A DNA stretch of 64,000 nt. It comes from Paenibacillus pabuli. Its GTDB lineage: Bacteria > Bacillota > Bacilli > Paenibacillales > Paenibacillaceae. Positions 18,780 to 28,057 of the stretch are shown here, in pieces. The stretch covers positions 1,736,001 to 1,800,000 of the forward strand of contig NZ_JBDOIO010000003.1 in assembly GCF_039831995.1 (NCBI RefSeq), read 5' to 3'. The notes under the pieces were generated by a model that was not told where the DNA came from, searched no databases, and saw nothing but the letters and a program-made list of their open reading frames with translations. Every line of letters starts with the position of its first letter. The stretch's first letter is position 1. A program made the position numbers and the translations under genes.

Positions 18780-19620
18780 GTTGATTTTTTCGCCCCTCAT
18801 CCTCAAGTGCTATGCGGACCAGTTCTTTTTTAATCTCGGATAGTTGTGTATCAATACGGGCATCCACGCTGCCAAAAGACGAGCGAATGACACACCCTTT
18901 GTCTTTCACCGTTGCATCAGGCAATATTTGAAGTTCGGCCTGTGAGTCGATGGATAAGGACAACTCTTCACGCGCAGCCTGTACAAAAGCAAATTGCTCT
19001 GGAGCTACACACAAAGCAATCATTCCTTGTTCACGTTTCCGTGACAGGTTCTGACGGATCAATTCGAGAGTATGCTCCGGTTCGACAGTGAGCTGCTTAT
19101 CAATAACCTTCTCTGCGATTCCGCATGCCAGATCCACAAGGAAAGGCTCTGCTTCCTGAATAATTTGATCTTTTGCTACATAAGCCTCTTGAAGTACTTC
19201 CTGAGCTTCTTTCATCATCTGTTCGATCTGCACTTGGAGATCCAGTTCAGCTTGTACTTTGCCTTCATCAAAACCCTGCTGAAAACCTTGTGAACGCATC
19301 GCTTCAATTAAATGTTCATCCTGCTGACGCTGTTCCTGCCACCAGCTATCGATCTGCTCACGGGCTTCTTTAAGCATTCGTTCGGCTTCCTCGGAAGCTT
19401 CGCGTACCTGCTTTTCTGCAAACTCCTTGGCATCCTCCAGCATCTCCGCAGTCAGACGCTTAGTTTCTTCGTCTACACGGGCCTGTAACGCCTCTGCCTC
19501 TGCGCCTTCTACTTCACTATCCGTTCCCTCGGCTTCAGCTCCACCATAATGATGATGATTTTCAAGACGTTTGCGGTCATCAACCGGCACATACTGGAAA
19601 GATTTAATCAAATTAGACAA
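18766..19620 (-). CDS. fliH: FliH flagellar export ATPase regulator
   Basis: The frame is 284 residues from a TTG start (MSNLIKSFQYVPVDD), with GGAGGAG nine bases before it. The middle is a highly charged coiled coil (about 40-140), including repeated EAEE and QQR runs. The C-terminal region resembles the peripheral stalk part of FliH (about 190-270). FliH inhibits FliI until the machine is ready. It overlaps fliG by 8 bases. Confidence 0.9.
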   Translation of the reverse strand: MSNLIKSFQYVPVDDRKRLENHHHYGGAEAEGTDSEVEGAEAEALQARVDEETKRLTAEMLEDAKEFAEKQVREASEEAERMLKEAREQIDSWWQEQRQQDEHLIEAMRSQGFQQGFDEGKVQAELDLQVQIEQMMKEAQEVLQEAYVAKDQIIQEAEPFLVDLACGIAEKVIDKQLTVEPEHTLELIRQNLSRKREQGMIALCVAPEQFAFVQAAREELSLSIDSQAELQILPDATVKDKGCVIRSSFGSVDARIDTQLSEIKKELVRIALEDEGRKNQHEGS

Positions 19621-20629
19621 TGATATCATCTCCTCCGCCGCGAGCGATAATGATTTCACCAGCTTCTTCCAGTCTGCGGATCGTTCCTACGATACGAGTC
19701 TGGGCTTCTTCCACATCACGCAGCCGAACAGGTCCCATAAATTCCATCTCTTCCTTGAATGTCTCGGACATCCGTTTGGACATGTTGCGGAACACGGCAT
19801 CCCGAACTTCTTCGCTCGCCACTTTGAGTGCAAGCTGCAAGTCCGCGTTGTCGATATCGCGGATGATACGCTGAATCGAACGATCGTCCACATTGACAAT
19901 ATCTTCGAATACAAACATGCGCTTTTTGATTTCTTCGGCAAGTTCCGGATCCTGAATTTCCAGAGAGTCCAGAATGGTACGCTCCGTACCCCGGTCGACT
20001 CCATTCAAAATCTGTACGATCGACTCGATACCGCCTGCATTTGTATAATCCTGTGTAACCGTTGACGACAGCTTTTGTTCCAATACACGTTCCACCTGAG
20101 AGATAACCTCAGGGGATGTGCTGTCCATGACAGCGACTCTTCGTGCAACATCAGCCTGCTTCTCCTGAGGCAACGATGATAGAATTGCTGCTGCCTGCTC
20201 AAATTGCAGATAGGATAGTACCAAGGCAATCGTCTGTGGACTTTCGTTTTGAATAAAGTTTAGTATTTGGTTTGGATCCGCTTTGCGTGCAAAATCAAAT
20301 GGTCTAACCTGCAGCGTAGCTGTCAAACGATTAATAACTTCAAGTGCTTTTTGCGATCCGAGTGCTTTTTCCAAAATTTCTCTCGCGTAAGTAATACCGC
20401 CTTGAGAAATGTATTCCTGAGCAAGACAGATCTGGTGAAACTCAGCCATAATCATATCTTTTTCGGAAGCATCAACTTTGCGAACATTCGCAATTTCCAA
20501 TGTTAATTGTTCAATCTCCTCATCACGCAGATGTTTGAAGATTTGTGCCGACACTTCCGGACCTAGTGTTATTAACAAAATTGCTGCTTTTTGTCTTCCA
20601 GTCAAACCTTGACTGCTTGCCTTTGCCAA
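19613..20629 (-). CDS. fliG: FliG flagellar motor switch protein
   Basis: The start chosen is TTG, giving 338 residues (MAKASSQGLTGRQKAAIL), the same length as B. subtilis FliG. The AGAGGTG site is spaced correctly for the TTG, whereas an upstream GTG has none. The N-terminal domain binds FliF, the middle has the FliM-binding region, and the C-terminal charged helix interacts with MotA. The EGRTLI-type and KRMSETFKEEM segments are recognisable. It comes 11 bases after the fliF stop. Confidence 0.93.
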   Translation of the reverse strand: MAKASSQGLTGRQKAAILLITLGPEVSAQIFKHLRDEEIEQLTLEIANVRKVDASEKDMIMAEFHQICLAQEYISQGGITYAREILEKALGSQKALEVINRLTATLQVRPFDFARKADPNQILNFIQNESPQTIALVLSYLQFEQAAAILSSLPQEKQADVARRVAVMDSTSPEVISQVERVLEQKLSSTVTQDYTNAGGIESIVQILNGVDRGTERTILDSLEIQDPELAEEIKKRMFVFEDIVNVDDRSIQRIIRDIDNADLQLALKVASEEVRDAVFRNMSKRMSETFKEEMEFMGPVRLRDVEEAQTRIVGTIRRLEEAGEIIIARGGGDDIIV

Positions 20630-20640
20630 TGCGTTCACCT

Positions 20641-22224
20641 CTATTCGTCAGCCAGCCACGTACGCAGCAGATTGACGAATTCGTCTGGCTTTTTCTTCGC
20701 CAAACTCTCCAATTGTTTGCGCACTTGACTTTCATTCGTTACACTGTCCAACGTAATGGACGGGAACTCTGTTGCTACTGGGAGAGGAATCTCTTCTTCT
20801 TCCTCTTCGTTTTGTTTGCGTCGACGGCGTACGAGGAGGATAACGACTGCTGCGATTAACGCTGCCACCAATGCTCCTACGCCCCACATCATGCCTGTCG
20901 AAAGCTGGAATCCTGTGTCTGCAGCGGCTGCAGTCTGGAAACCTTGGGAGATAACCGAAACTTTCTTGGTCAGATCAGCGTCTGTAATTACATCACCTGA
21001 ATCTGCAAGTGAAGCTCGAACGATATTCACCAAAATATTTTCAATTGCATCCTGGACAGGTTGTTGTAATTCTGTTTGCCCTTCAGGTGGTTCAACTGCT
21101 ACGTTAATGGTTAAGTCTTTTACAGTATAAGGACTGGAAATGATATCTTTGGCAATTCGATTGACTTCATAGTTTACAGTGCTTGATGATTCCTCAGAAG
21201 TAGAATTCCCCGTTGCATCCGCTGAAGGATACCCTGGAACTTCTTCTTGACCTGTGCCTGCGACACCGCCTGTTGGAGTACTCGCACCTGTATAACTCTT
21301 TTGAATCTCCTGCACACTGATCTCGATGCCCTTCATGTTTTCTTCATCGACTGGTGTAACCAGATTCTCTTTGCTTGTCACTTTATCAAAGTTGAGCTTG
21401 GAAGCGACCAGCACATTCACTTTGTCTTCGCCTACGATTTGAGAAAGAAACTGTTTTACATTGTTGCGTACGTCATTTTCGAACTTCTTCTGCAAAGCCA
21501 TGTTTTCCTGGACTTCAGAGGATAATCCACCGCTGCCCCCACGAGCAGTTGGAATCAACTCGGCTTCATCCGTGTTGGTGATCGTAATATTTTCAATCGG
21601 CAGGTTGGGAATAGCAGTTTTTACCAAGTTAAAGTATCCATCCACCGCTGCCTGATTCGGGTGATATCCCGGTTTAAACTGCAATGCTACGGAAGCGGAT
21701 GCTTTGTCTTGCTCTTCCAGGCCAGCAAAGATGTTATCTTTCGGCATATTGACCAGGACTTTTGCATCTTGAATCCCTTGCATGCGCTGGAGTAACTGTT
21801 CAACTTCTCCGTTAATCGCATTGTTGTACTTCACATCGAACTCTTTGTCTGTCATCCCGATCGGGGATGAGGACTCCTCGAATGATTTATATCCTAATGA
21901 ACCATTCTGAATAATTCCCTGTGATCCTATGTTGACTTTTGCAAGTGCAACATCCGTGCTCGGTACCGATATGGTTTTCCCATCTGCACTTAATTTGTAG
22001 GGAATACTTGATGAATCTAAGTAGTTAATGACTCCTGCAGAATCACTGGAATTCAAATCGGTAAATGCCACTTCATATTCTGTTTTGGACAGTTGCATGG
22101 TTAGTACAACCGCTGCCAGAATTAAAAATAAAAAGGTGGAAATCAGTAATACTTTCTGTTTTTTGCTGAAGCTATTCCAATACTGGGTTGCTTTATCCCT
22201 GTACTGGGCAATTCTCTCATTCAC
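20641..22224 (-). CDS. fliF: FliF flagellar MS-ring protein
   Basis: At 527 residues with two membrane helices (about 26-46 and 440-465), this matches FliF. The large region between them lies outside the cytoplasmic membrane, and a short C-terminal cytoplasmic tail (KQLESLAKKKPDEFVNLLRTWL) binds FliG. The MS ring is the base of the flagellum. There are 148 bases between it and fliE, with three hairpins. Confidence 0.95.
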   Translation of the reverse strand: MNERIAQYRDKATQYWNSFSKKQKVLLISTFLFLILAAVVLTMQLSKTEYEVAFTDLNSSDSAGVINYLDSSSIPYKLSADGKTISVPSTDVALAKVNIGSQGIIQNGSLGYKSFEESSSPIGMTDKEFDVKYNNAINGEVEQLLQRMQGIQDAKVLVNMPKDNIFAGLEEQDKASASVALQFKPGYHPNQAAVDGYFNLVKTAIPNLPIENITITNTDEAELIPTARGGSGGLSSEVQENMALQKKFENDVRNNVKQFLSQIVGEDKVNVLVASKLNFDKVTSKENLVTPVDEENMKGIEISVQEIQKSYTGASTPTGGVAGTGQEEVPGYPSADATGNSTSEESSSTVNYEVNRIAKDIISSPYTVKDLTINVAVEPPEGQTELQQPVQDAIENILVNIVRASLADSGDVITDADLTKKVSVISQGFQTAAAADTGFQLSTGMMWGVGALVAALIAAVVILLVRRRRKQNEEEEEEIPLPVATEFPSITLDSVTNESQVRKQLESLAKKKPDEFVNLLRTWLADE

Positions 22225-22372
22225 TCTGTCACCCCATCCGAAACTTTGCTTAGTCTGTCCCGAGCAATCAAAGTACTTCTATTACAAAAGTACAAGACTT
22301 TACTCAGGAGCAGCATCGCAGCTGCTTGTTGTAATGATCAGCGCTGTTATCGAAGCGCAAGCATGCTTTTTT
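22225..22372 (-). other. fliE-fliF spacer with three successive hairpins
   Basis: This 148-base gap is unusually large for the operon and holds three inverted repeats in a row: GCGC arms at 22341-22344 and 22355-22358, AGCAGC/GCTGCT at 22309-22326, and GTACTT/AAGTAC at 22273-22293. None has a following T-tract in the minus direction, so they are not clear terminators. They could affect mRNA processing, stability or the FliE-to-FliF ratio. This is inference from repeats only. Confidence 0.45.
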
Positions 22373-22687
22373 TTACATTTGCGTACGCATAATCTCCTGA
22401 TACGCCTCGACTACTTTGTTTCGGACTTGCGACGTGAGTTGCAGACTCAACAGGGCCTGTTCTGAAGCGATCATTACCTGATCCACGTTCACATTCCCCA
22501 ATAAAAATTGATTAGACATTTCATGTGCCTGCGTCTCCTGCGCTGCCACAGACCCCAATGCCTCTTGTAAGTATGTACCGAAGCTCTGAATAGTTTCGGC
22601 TGGTGTTGATGTTTTGCTAACGGAAGCATTTTGCATCTGCAACGGTTGAACTACCTGTGTGTTAAACATGTTGTTCTGAATCATCAA
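22373..22687 (-). CDS. fliE: FliE flagellar hook-basal body complex protein
   Basis: This 104-residue protein ends with the conserved LSLQLTSQVRNKVVEAYQEI stretch, the FliE C-terminal region. FliE is the adapter between the MS-ring and the rod. It follows flgC and precedes fliF, the standard order. The start is MMIQNN, with a good GGAGGG-type site. Confidence 0.92.
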   Translation of the reverse strand: MMIQNNMFNTQVVQPLQMQNASVSKTSTPAETIQSFGTYLQEALGSVAAQETQAHEMSNQFLLGNVNVDQVMIASEQALLSLQLTSQVRNKVVEAYQEIMRTQM

Positions 22688-22742
22688 TGTCCCTCCCCTT
22701 TATCCCATTATTCATGTTAAAAACCTTTCTCATTACCGTTAT

Positions 22743-23192
22743 CTATCTTCCGATCTCTAAAGCTTTTGTTATCATTGCTTTGGTTGAATTTAATGCTGTT
22801 ACGTTCGCTTCGTAGGACCGAGATGCTGAGATCATGTCAACCATCTCTTTCGCAATATCCACATTCGGCATGTACACATAACCTTCGGCGTTGGCATCTG
22901 GATGAGAAGGATCGTATACAGGTTTCAGAGGAGACTGGTCTTCACGAATCTCTGACACTCTAACTCCCTCACCAGAGGCCTTATTGCCCATCTGATTTTG
23001 TAGGATACTGCTAAACGAAGTTTTGTTTGGTTCGAGCACTACCATTTTTCTTTTGTAGGGAACCGCTTCGCCATTGGATACACTGGCGCGAGTCGTCTCT
23101 GCATTAGCGATGTTTGAAGATATGACGTCCATCCTCAAGCGTTGGGCTGTCAGGGCCGAGGAGCTAATGCTAAAACTGTTACTGATATTCAC
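22743..23192 (-). CDS. flgC: FlgC flagellar basal-body rod protein
   Basis: This 149-residue protein has the N-terminal rod motif SSALTAQRLRMDVISSNIANAETTR and the C-terminal ANVTALNSTKAMITKALEI region. FlgC forms the proximal rod with FlgB and FlgF-type proteins. It lies five bases after flgB in the operon. Confidence 0.95.
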   Translation of the reverse strand: MNISNSFSISSSALTAQRLRMDVISSNIANAETTRASVSNGEAVPYKRKMVVLEPNKTSFSSILQNQMGNKASGEGVRVSEIREDQSPLKPVYDPSHPDANAEGYVYMPNVDIAKEMVDMISASRSYEANVTALNSTKAMITKALEIGR

Positions 23193-23197
23193 CTAAG

Positions 23198-23605
23198 TTA
23201 TCTCCCTTCCACTCCAACACGCATCATTTTAATCTGTTCATTCACTTGTTGAATATAAGCGTTGTAACGCAACTGGTTCTCCGCCAGAAGGCTCATTTCT
23301 TTGTCGATATCGACATTATTCTGGTTATTATTCATCGATGTCGAATGATCCATTGTTACTACAGGTGTAGGAACGGAAGAGGAAGGTCCTATGACAAAAT
23401 GCCTTGAGTCCGTTACTTTCCCCTTGAGAACTGGCATATCTCCATCCGTTTGTTGCTTTAGGATTTCTTCAAAAGAAACGTCAGAACGCTTGTAATACGG
23501 GGTGTCCGCATTCGCAATGTTGTCTGCAATCGTTTGTTGTCTGGTGTTGGACGCATCGAGTGCACCTTGTAATCTTTTAAAGCTAATATCATTCAAAAGA
23601 TTCAC
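23198..23605 (-). CDS. flgB: FlgB flagellar basal-body rod protein; first gene of the fla/che operon
   Basis: This 135-residue protein starts at GTG with a strong AGGAGAGGAGGG site. The rod motif DNIANADTPYYKR is at about residues 28-41. FlgB is the first gene of the long fla/che operon. The upstream region lacks a clear consensus sigma-A or sigma-D promoter by eye, but has a Spo0A-type box about 70 bases upstream. Confidence 0.94.
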   Translation of the reverse strand: MNLLNDISFKRLQGALDASNTRQQTIADNIANADTPYYKRSDVSFEEILKQQTDGDMPVLKGKVTDSRHFVIGPSSSVPTPVVTMDHSTSMNNNQNNVDIDKEMSLLAENQLRYNAYIQQVNEQIKMMRVGVEGR

Positions 23606-23674
23606 GATTTCCCTCCTCTCCTTAGAAATTATGGAAAAAGATTGAATCTCTTCCCCTTAAATTCGCTTATGTTT

Positions 23675-23683
23675 TTCGACAAA
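23675..23683 (-). promoter_or_regulatory. Candidate Spo0A (0A) box upstream of the fla/che operon
   Basis: The minus strand reads TTTGTCGAA, a perfect match to the 0A-box core (TTTGTCRAA or TGTCGAA). It lies within the near-palindrome GTTTTTGTCGAAAAAC, about 70 bases upstream of the flgB start. The match is seen directly; binding by Spo0A is inference. Confidence 0.45.
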
Positions 23684-23783
23684 AACATTCGCCTTTTCGC
23701 GTTTTTCTAGGACTTAAGTAGAATTAACTCTGATGTTGTCGTATAACATAAGTTTCTTCGAGATTGGCATTTATTACAATAAG

Positions 23784-23820
23784 AAAAAAGCCCTATCTTT
23801 TCTGAAAGAGAGGGCTTTTT
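23784..23820. terminator. Bidirectional rho-independent terminator
   Basis: A near-perfect inverted repeat, AAGCCCT-TCTTT paired with AAAGA-AGGGCTT, has a T-run on both sides. It would stop minus-strand transcripts from the hslU side before they enter flgB, and vice versa. Confidence 0.8.
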
Positions 23821-24436
23821 GTGTATTTTCTGCAAATTATGAATTTTTTCGCAAATGTTGAGTCCCAAAACAAATTTGAGTTCACATCTACAAAACACAC
23901 GCTTAAACATTCTTAAAATTTACAGCTGGCTCTCCCATCTTATTCCTACCGCCACTTCATCAACTGTATTCATAATTGGGAAAATTTCTCTTAATTGTGT
24001 TAGCAATATTTGCCGTTGTAACAAGGTTTTTATCCATCATAATTCTACAGGAAACCATTCTGTTAATTAAATTATTGACAGGCTAACTTTCTTGCTTTAC
24101 TTGTTTACCTTGATATGACACAACACTTTTTTAACAATTGAAAATCCCTTCACACCTGGAAGTCAACGAAAACATTTTACTGTATCAACTTAATGCTCTT
24201 CTCAAATTTTTGCGCATTTGCGCAACTTTCGTCGACAATGTAATTAAACCGATAACCAGACTTGGATAAAACAGACAACCTTATATTGGTAATTGTTCCA
24301 TTCGCACACATGATCATTTTGGATTCATTCGACTTCAAATCCTGATAACTGCGGCACAAGTCCTACTTTTTCAGTGCTATAAATGCAACTTCAATCTTTT
24401 TATCGGCTTTTCTATGAAAATCCATTAGTCTGGAAC

Positions 24437-24460
24437 AAAAAAAGGCAGTATTCATCTGCC
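24437..24460 (-). terminator. Rho-independent terminator after hslU
   Basis: The minus strand has the stem GGCAG/CTGCC with a 7-base loop, followed by seven T. It lies about 140 bases downstream of the hslU stop and should end the trmFO-hslVU transcript. Confidence 0.75.
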
Positions 24461-24598
24461 GTAAAGATAAGCACTCGCCAACCGATCAGGAACCATTTCC
24501 TTTTATCGAGTAGTTCGTCTCACTTTTACTTAAACAGTGAATACCGCCATTAAACTTCCTTCTTATAAGATTACTGCTGTTTCCAGAGAAAAGTCTAT

Positions 24599-25999
24599 TT
24601 ACAGAATATATTGACTCAGGTCACGGTCCTGTGCAATATCGTTCAGTTTCTCACGCACATACTCCGGAGTAATGACCATTCGCTCCAGCGTGAGCTCAGG
24701 AGCCTCATAGGACAAATCCTCAAGAAGTTTCTCAAGAATCGTATGCAGTCGTCTAGCTCCAATGTTCTCCGTATTTTGGTTTACGGATTCAGCAAGCTTG
24801 GCAATCTCACGAATGGCCTCATCCGAGAACTCAATTTCAATATTTTCAGTACGCAGCAAGTCGACATACTGCTTGGTTAACGCATTTTTAGGTTCCGTCA
24901 ATATAGATACAAATTCCTCCAGGGACAGGCTGTTTAACTCCACGCGAATTGGGAAACGCCCCTGAAGTTCAGGGATTAGATCCGAGGGTTTAGCCACATG
25001 GAATGCCCCAGCTGCCATAAACAGAATATAATCCGTTTTAACAGGCCCATACTTGGTCATCACAGTAGAACCTTCCACGATAGGCAAAATGTCCCGCTGA
25101 ACGCCTTCACGAGAGACATCCGGGCCGCTCCCGCGTCCCTGGCTGGCTACCTTGTCGATTTCATCAATAAAAATAATACCCGTCTGTTCAGCTCTGCGAA
25201 TGGACTCTTGCGTAACATCATCCATGTCGATCAGCTTACTTGCTTCTTCCTGGATCAGAACTTTACGCGCTTCCTTGATCGCCAGTTTGCGTTTCTTGGT
25301 GCGTCGCGGCAGCAGACTCCCAAACATCTCCTGCATGTTCATGCCCATCTGGTCATTCCCCTGACCTGCAAACATATCCATCATGTTCGGAGCAGTATCC
25401 TCCACATCAATCTCGATGATGTCTTCTTCCAGCTTGCCGGATAATAGATCGAACTTGATCTTGCGACGCCGCTCTGCGACATTCGTGTCCGGCTCAGGTT
25501 CTTCCTGCTCGGGTGTGTTATTTCCGTTGTTGCCAAATATCATTTCAAACGGGTTACGTTGATTTTTGGACTTGGATTGGGAAGGAGCCAGGATATGTAC
25601 GATGCGTTCATTGGCAGCTTCTTCAGCCTTGTCTTTTACCTGTTCAGTCCGTTCCAGCTTGACCATACGCATGGACGTTTCAATCAGGTCACGGATCATG
25701 GATTCAACATCACGACCAACATAACCGACTTCCGTAAATTTCGTTGCCTCCACCTTTACAAAGGGGGCTCCCACCAGTTTAGCCAGACGGCGGGCAATTT
25801 CCGTTTTACCAACACCTGTCGGTCCAATCATCAGTATGTTTTTAGGCACAATATCATCCTGCGTATGCTCTGGCAAAAGGCTTCGGCGATATCGATTGCG
25901 TAAGGCAACAGCCACCGATTTTTTGGCCTGTTTCTGACCTACAATATACTTATCAAGCTCTGCAACGATTTGTCTTGGTGTTAACGCCTGTGTTTGCAT
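24599..25999 (-). CDS. hslU: HslU (ClpY) ATPase subunit of the HslUV protease
   Basis: This 466-residue AAA+ unfoldase has Walker A GPTGVGKT at about residues 59-66, and the Walker B and second-region motifs [12 protein letters not shown]. An I-domain insertion spans about 110-240. HslU hexamers unfold substrates and feed them into HslV. The C-terminus ends DRDLSQYIL, which inserts in HslV pockets in the family. It is preceded by a 129-base gap from hslV that has a strong hairpin. Confidence 0.97.
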   Translation of the reverse strand: MQTQALTPRQIVAELDKYIVGQKQAKKSVAVALRNRYRRSLLPEHTQDDIVPKNILMIGPTGVGKTEIARRLAKLVGAPFVKVEATKFTEVGYVGRDVESMIRDLIETSMRMVKLERTEQVKDKAEEAANERIVHILAPSQSKSKNQRNPFEMIFGNNGNNTPEQEEPEPDTNVAERRRKIKFDLLSGKLEEDIIEIDVEDTAPNMMDMFAGQGNDQMGMNMQEMFGSLLPRRTKKRKLAIKEARKVLIQEEASKLIDMDDVTQESIRRAEQTGIIFIDEIDKVASQGRGSGPDVSREGVQRDILPIVEGSTVMTKYGPVKTDYILFMAAGAFHVAKPSDLIPELQGRFPIRVELNSLSLEEFVSILTEPKNALTKQYVDLLRTENIEIEFSDEAIREIAKLAESVNQNTENIGARRLHTILEKLLEDLSYEAPELTLERMVITPEYVREKLNDIAQDRDLSQYIL

Positions 26000-26060
26000 T
26001 TCGCTTCCCTCCTACCAGTCTACTTAAAATCCTGCATAGAAATATGTTATCAAAATTAGG

Positions 26061-26128
26061 GATAACCCCGCAAATTGATAGGAATAGCCCTGACGGCCAT
26101 GCTCTATGTTTCAGTTTGCGGGGTTATC
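26061..26128 (-). other. Long hairpin between hslV and hslU
   Basis: Perfect 14-base arms, GATAACCCCGCAAA and TTTGCGGGGTTATC, face each other across a 40-base loop immediately after the hslV stop. There is no T-run after it on the minus strand, so it is not a simple terminator. It may act as an mRNA processing or stability element or a partial attenuator that separates hslV from hslU. Only the repeat is seen directly. Confidence 0.6.
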
Positions 26129-26671
26129 TTACAGTTCTTCTACAATGATATTATTGTTGGTATACACACATAATTCTGCAGCAACCTGCAATGACTCACG
26201 AGCAATGTCCTTGGCTTCCAGGTTTGTTGCATGACGTTTCAATGCACGTGCAGCAGACAGGGCGAAGTTCCCACCAGAACCGATCGCAATGACATCGTCA
26301 TCCGGCTCAATAATTTCCCCACCGCCCGAGATGAGCAGCATTCCTGTCTTATCCATAACGATGAGCAGTGCTTCAAGCTTGCGCAAAATCCGATCCTGCC
26401 GCCAGTCCTTGGCAAGCTCCACCGCAGCGCGCTGCAAATTACCGTGATGTTCCTCCAGCTTACCCTCAAACTTTTCGAACAATGTAATGGCATCTGCTAC
26501 TGAACCAGCAAAACCAGCCACTACCTGGCCCCGGTACAGACGTCTTACTTTTTTGGCCGTATTTTTCATCACAACACTTTGTCCCATGGTCACCTGACCA
26601 TCTCCGGCAATCGCTGCCTTGCCATTATGACGAACTGCACAGATGGTTGTAGCATGAAATGACATATCCAT
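26129..26671 (-). CDS. hslV: HslV (ClpQ) peptidase subunit of the HslUV protease
   Basis: This 180-residue Ntn-hydrolase begins [17 protein letters not shown]. By the family rule the prosequence is removed to expose a catalytic threonine, here in ATTIC. This differs from B. subtilis ClpQ, which uses serine. AGDGQVTMG and [10 protein letters not shown] are present. The gene follows trmFO by 27 bases. Confidence 0.96.
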   Translation of the reverse strand: MDMSFHATTICAVRHNGKAAIAGDGQVTMGQSVVMKNTAKKVRRLYRGQVVAGFAGSVADAITLFEKFEGKLEEHHGNLQRAAVELAKDWRQDRILRKLEALLIVMDKTGMLLISGGGEIIEPDDDVIAIGSGGNFALSAARALKRHATNLEAKDIARESLQVAAELCVYTNNNIIVEEL

Positions 26672-26698
26672 GATTCAGCCTCCTCCCACGAAACTAAT

Positions 26699-28042
26699 TT
26701 ATACGCGTCCCGGAACGGTTAGACCTTCTGCAACAGCAAAACGGGCAATACCATCCAAAGCGCGCTGTGCAAGAGCTTCATTTTTTTCTTTTTTGTTACG
26801 GATCTTCGTCTCCAATTTTGGCAGCAAACCAAAGTTTGCATTCATCGGTTGGAAGTGTTTGAAGTCAGCCGTAGTAATATACTGTGCCATACTGCCCAGC
26901 GTTGTCTCTACAGGCAATACTACAAGTTCCTGTCCAAGTGCCGCTTTGGCTGCATTCATACCCGCAATGAGACCTGAAGCCGCAGATTCAACATACCCTT
27001 CCACACCTGTCATTTGTCCTGCAAAGAACAGATTTGGACGTTCCTTGAACTGATACGTCGGACGCAGCAATTTTGGAGAATTAATGAACGTATTGCGGTG
27101 CATAACACCATAACGTACAAACTCCGCATTCTCCAGACCCGGAATTAGAGAAAATACCCGTTTCTGTTCTCCCCATTTCAGATGGGTCTGGAATCCAACC
27201 AGGTTATACAGGGTTCCTGCTGCGTTATCCTGTCTGAGCTGTACCACTGCGTGTGGCAACTCCCCTGTATGCGGGTTAATGAGACCAACAGGTTTCATCG
27301 GACCAAACAGAGCCGTTTGTTTACCTCGCTTCATCATGACTTCAATTGGCATGCAGCCTTCGAAGTAAATTTCCTTTTCAAACTCTTTTAATTGGGCAAC
27401 CTCTGCCGTAATCAGAGCATCATAGAAGATATCAAACTCTTCTTCTGTCATCGGACAGTTCAGGTAAGCTGCCTCTCCTTTATCATAGCGGGAAGCAAGG
27501 TATACCTTGTTCATGTCAATGGAGTCTTTTTCAATAATCGGAGCAGCTGCGTCGTAGAAATAGAAGTATTCCTCGCCCATCAGCGCCTTGATTTGTTCCG
27601 ATAATGCAGGTGAAGTCAGTGGGCCGGTAGCAACAACAACGATACCATCCTCTGGCAAGGATGTCAGTTCTTCATTGACCACCTCGATGAGTGGATGCTG
27701 ATGAAGCGTGGAAGTGATCTCTCCCGAGAATCCATCGCGGTCAACAGCAAGTGCCCCTCCCGCCGGAACTGCATTTCGATCGGCTGCACCCAGTACCAGG
27801 GAGTTCAGCATTCTCATTTCTTCCTTCAGTACACCAACTGCATTGGTCAAACCGTTGGCACGCAGCGAATTGCTGCACACCAGTTCTGCAAATTTATCGG
27901 TATGATGAGCCGGTGTTTTTACAACCGGTCTCATCTCATATAGCTTCACACGTACACCGCGACTTGCAATTTGCCAAGCTGCTTCCGTTCCTGCCAGCCC
28001 AGCACCAATTACCGTTACTACTTGTTCATTCGTCAAAATCAT
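26699..28042 (-). CDS. trmFO: TrmFO folate-dependent tRNA (uracil-54) methyltransferase
   Basis: This 447-residue flavoprotein has the FAD-binding [11 protein letters not shown] motif at residues 13-23. It makes ribothymidine at position 54 of tRNA using methylenetetrahydrofolate. Internal motifs, [10 protein letters not shown] and [15 protein letters not shown], are typical. It follows topA by 15 bases and precedes hslV. Bacillus has xerC (codV) between trmFO and hslV, which is absent here. Confidence 0.96.
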   Translation of the reverse strand: MILTNEQVVTVIGAGLAGTEAAWQIASRGVRVKLYEMRPVVKTPAHHTDKFAELVCSNSLRANGLTNAVGVLKEEMRMLNSLVLGAADRNAVPAGGALAVDRDGFSGEITSTLHQHPLIEVVNEELTSLPEDGIVVVATGPLTSPALSEQIKALMGEEYFYFYDAAAPIIEKDSIDMNKVYLASRYDKGEAAYLNCPMTEEEFDIFYDALITAEVAQLKEFEKEIYFEGCMPIEVMMKRGKQTALFGPMKPVGLINPHTGELPHAVVQLRQDNAAGTLYNLVGFQTHLKWGEQKRVFSLIPGLENAEFVRYGVMHRNTFINSPKLLRPTYQFKERPNLFFAGQMTGVEGYVESAASGLIAGMNAAKAALGQELVVLPVETTLGSMAQYITTADFKHFQPMNANFGLLPKLETKIRNKKEKNEALAQRALDGIARFAVAEGLTVPGRV

Positions 28043-28057
28043 TTACCCCCATATATG

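Larger units (their letters stand above)
23606..24598. other. flgB-hslU intergenic region, about 1 kb, no convincing gene
   Basis: This AT-rich stretch lies where Bacillus has codY between hslU and flgB. No frame resembles CodY. Only short frames are present on either strand, the largest a 60-codon minus frame at 24177-24359 without a proper site. It contains a terminator after hslU, a second bidirectional terminator near flgB, and a Spo0A-type box. A small RNA between the two terminators cannot be ruled out. Confidence 0.7.

Noticed and set aside
23707..23910. 67-codon minus-strand frame near flgB
   Set aside because: It runs through a strong terminator hairpin and has no good start site.
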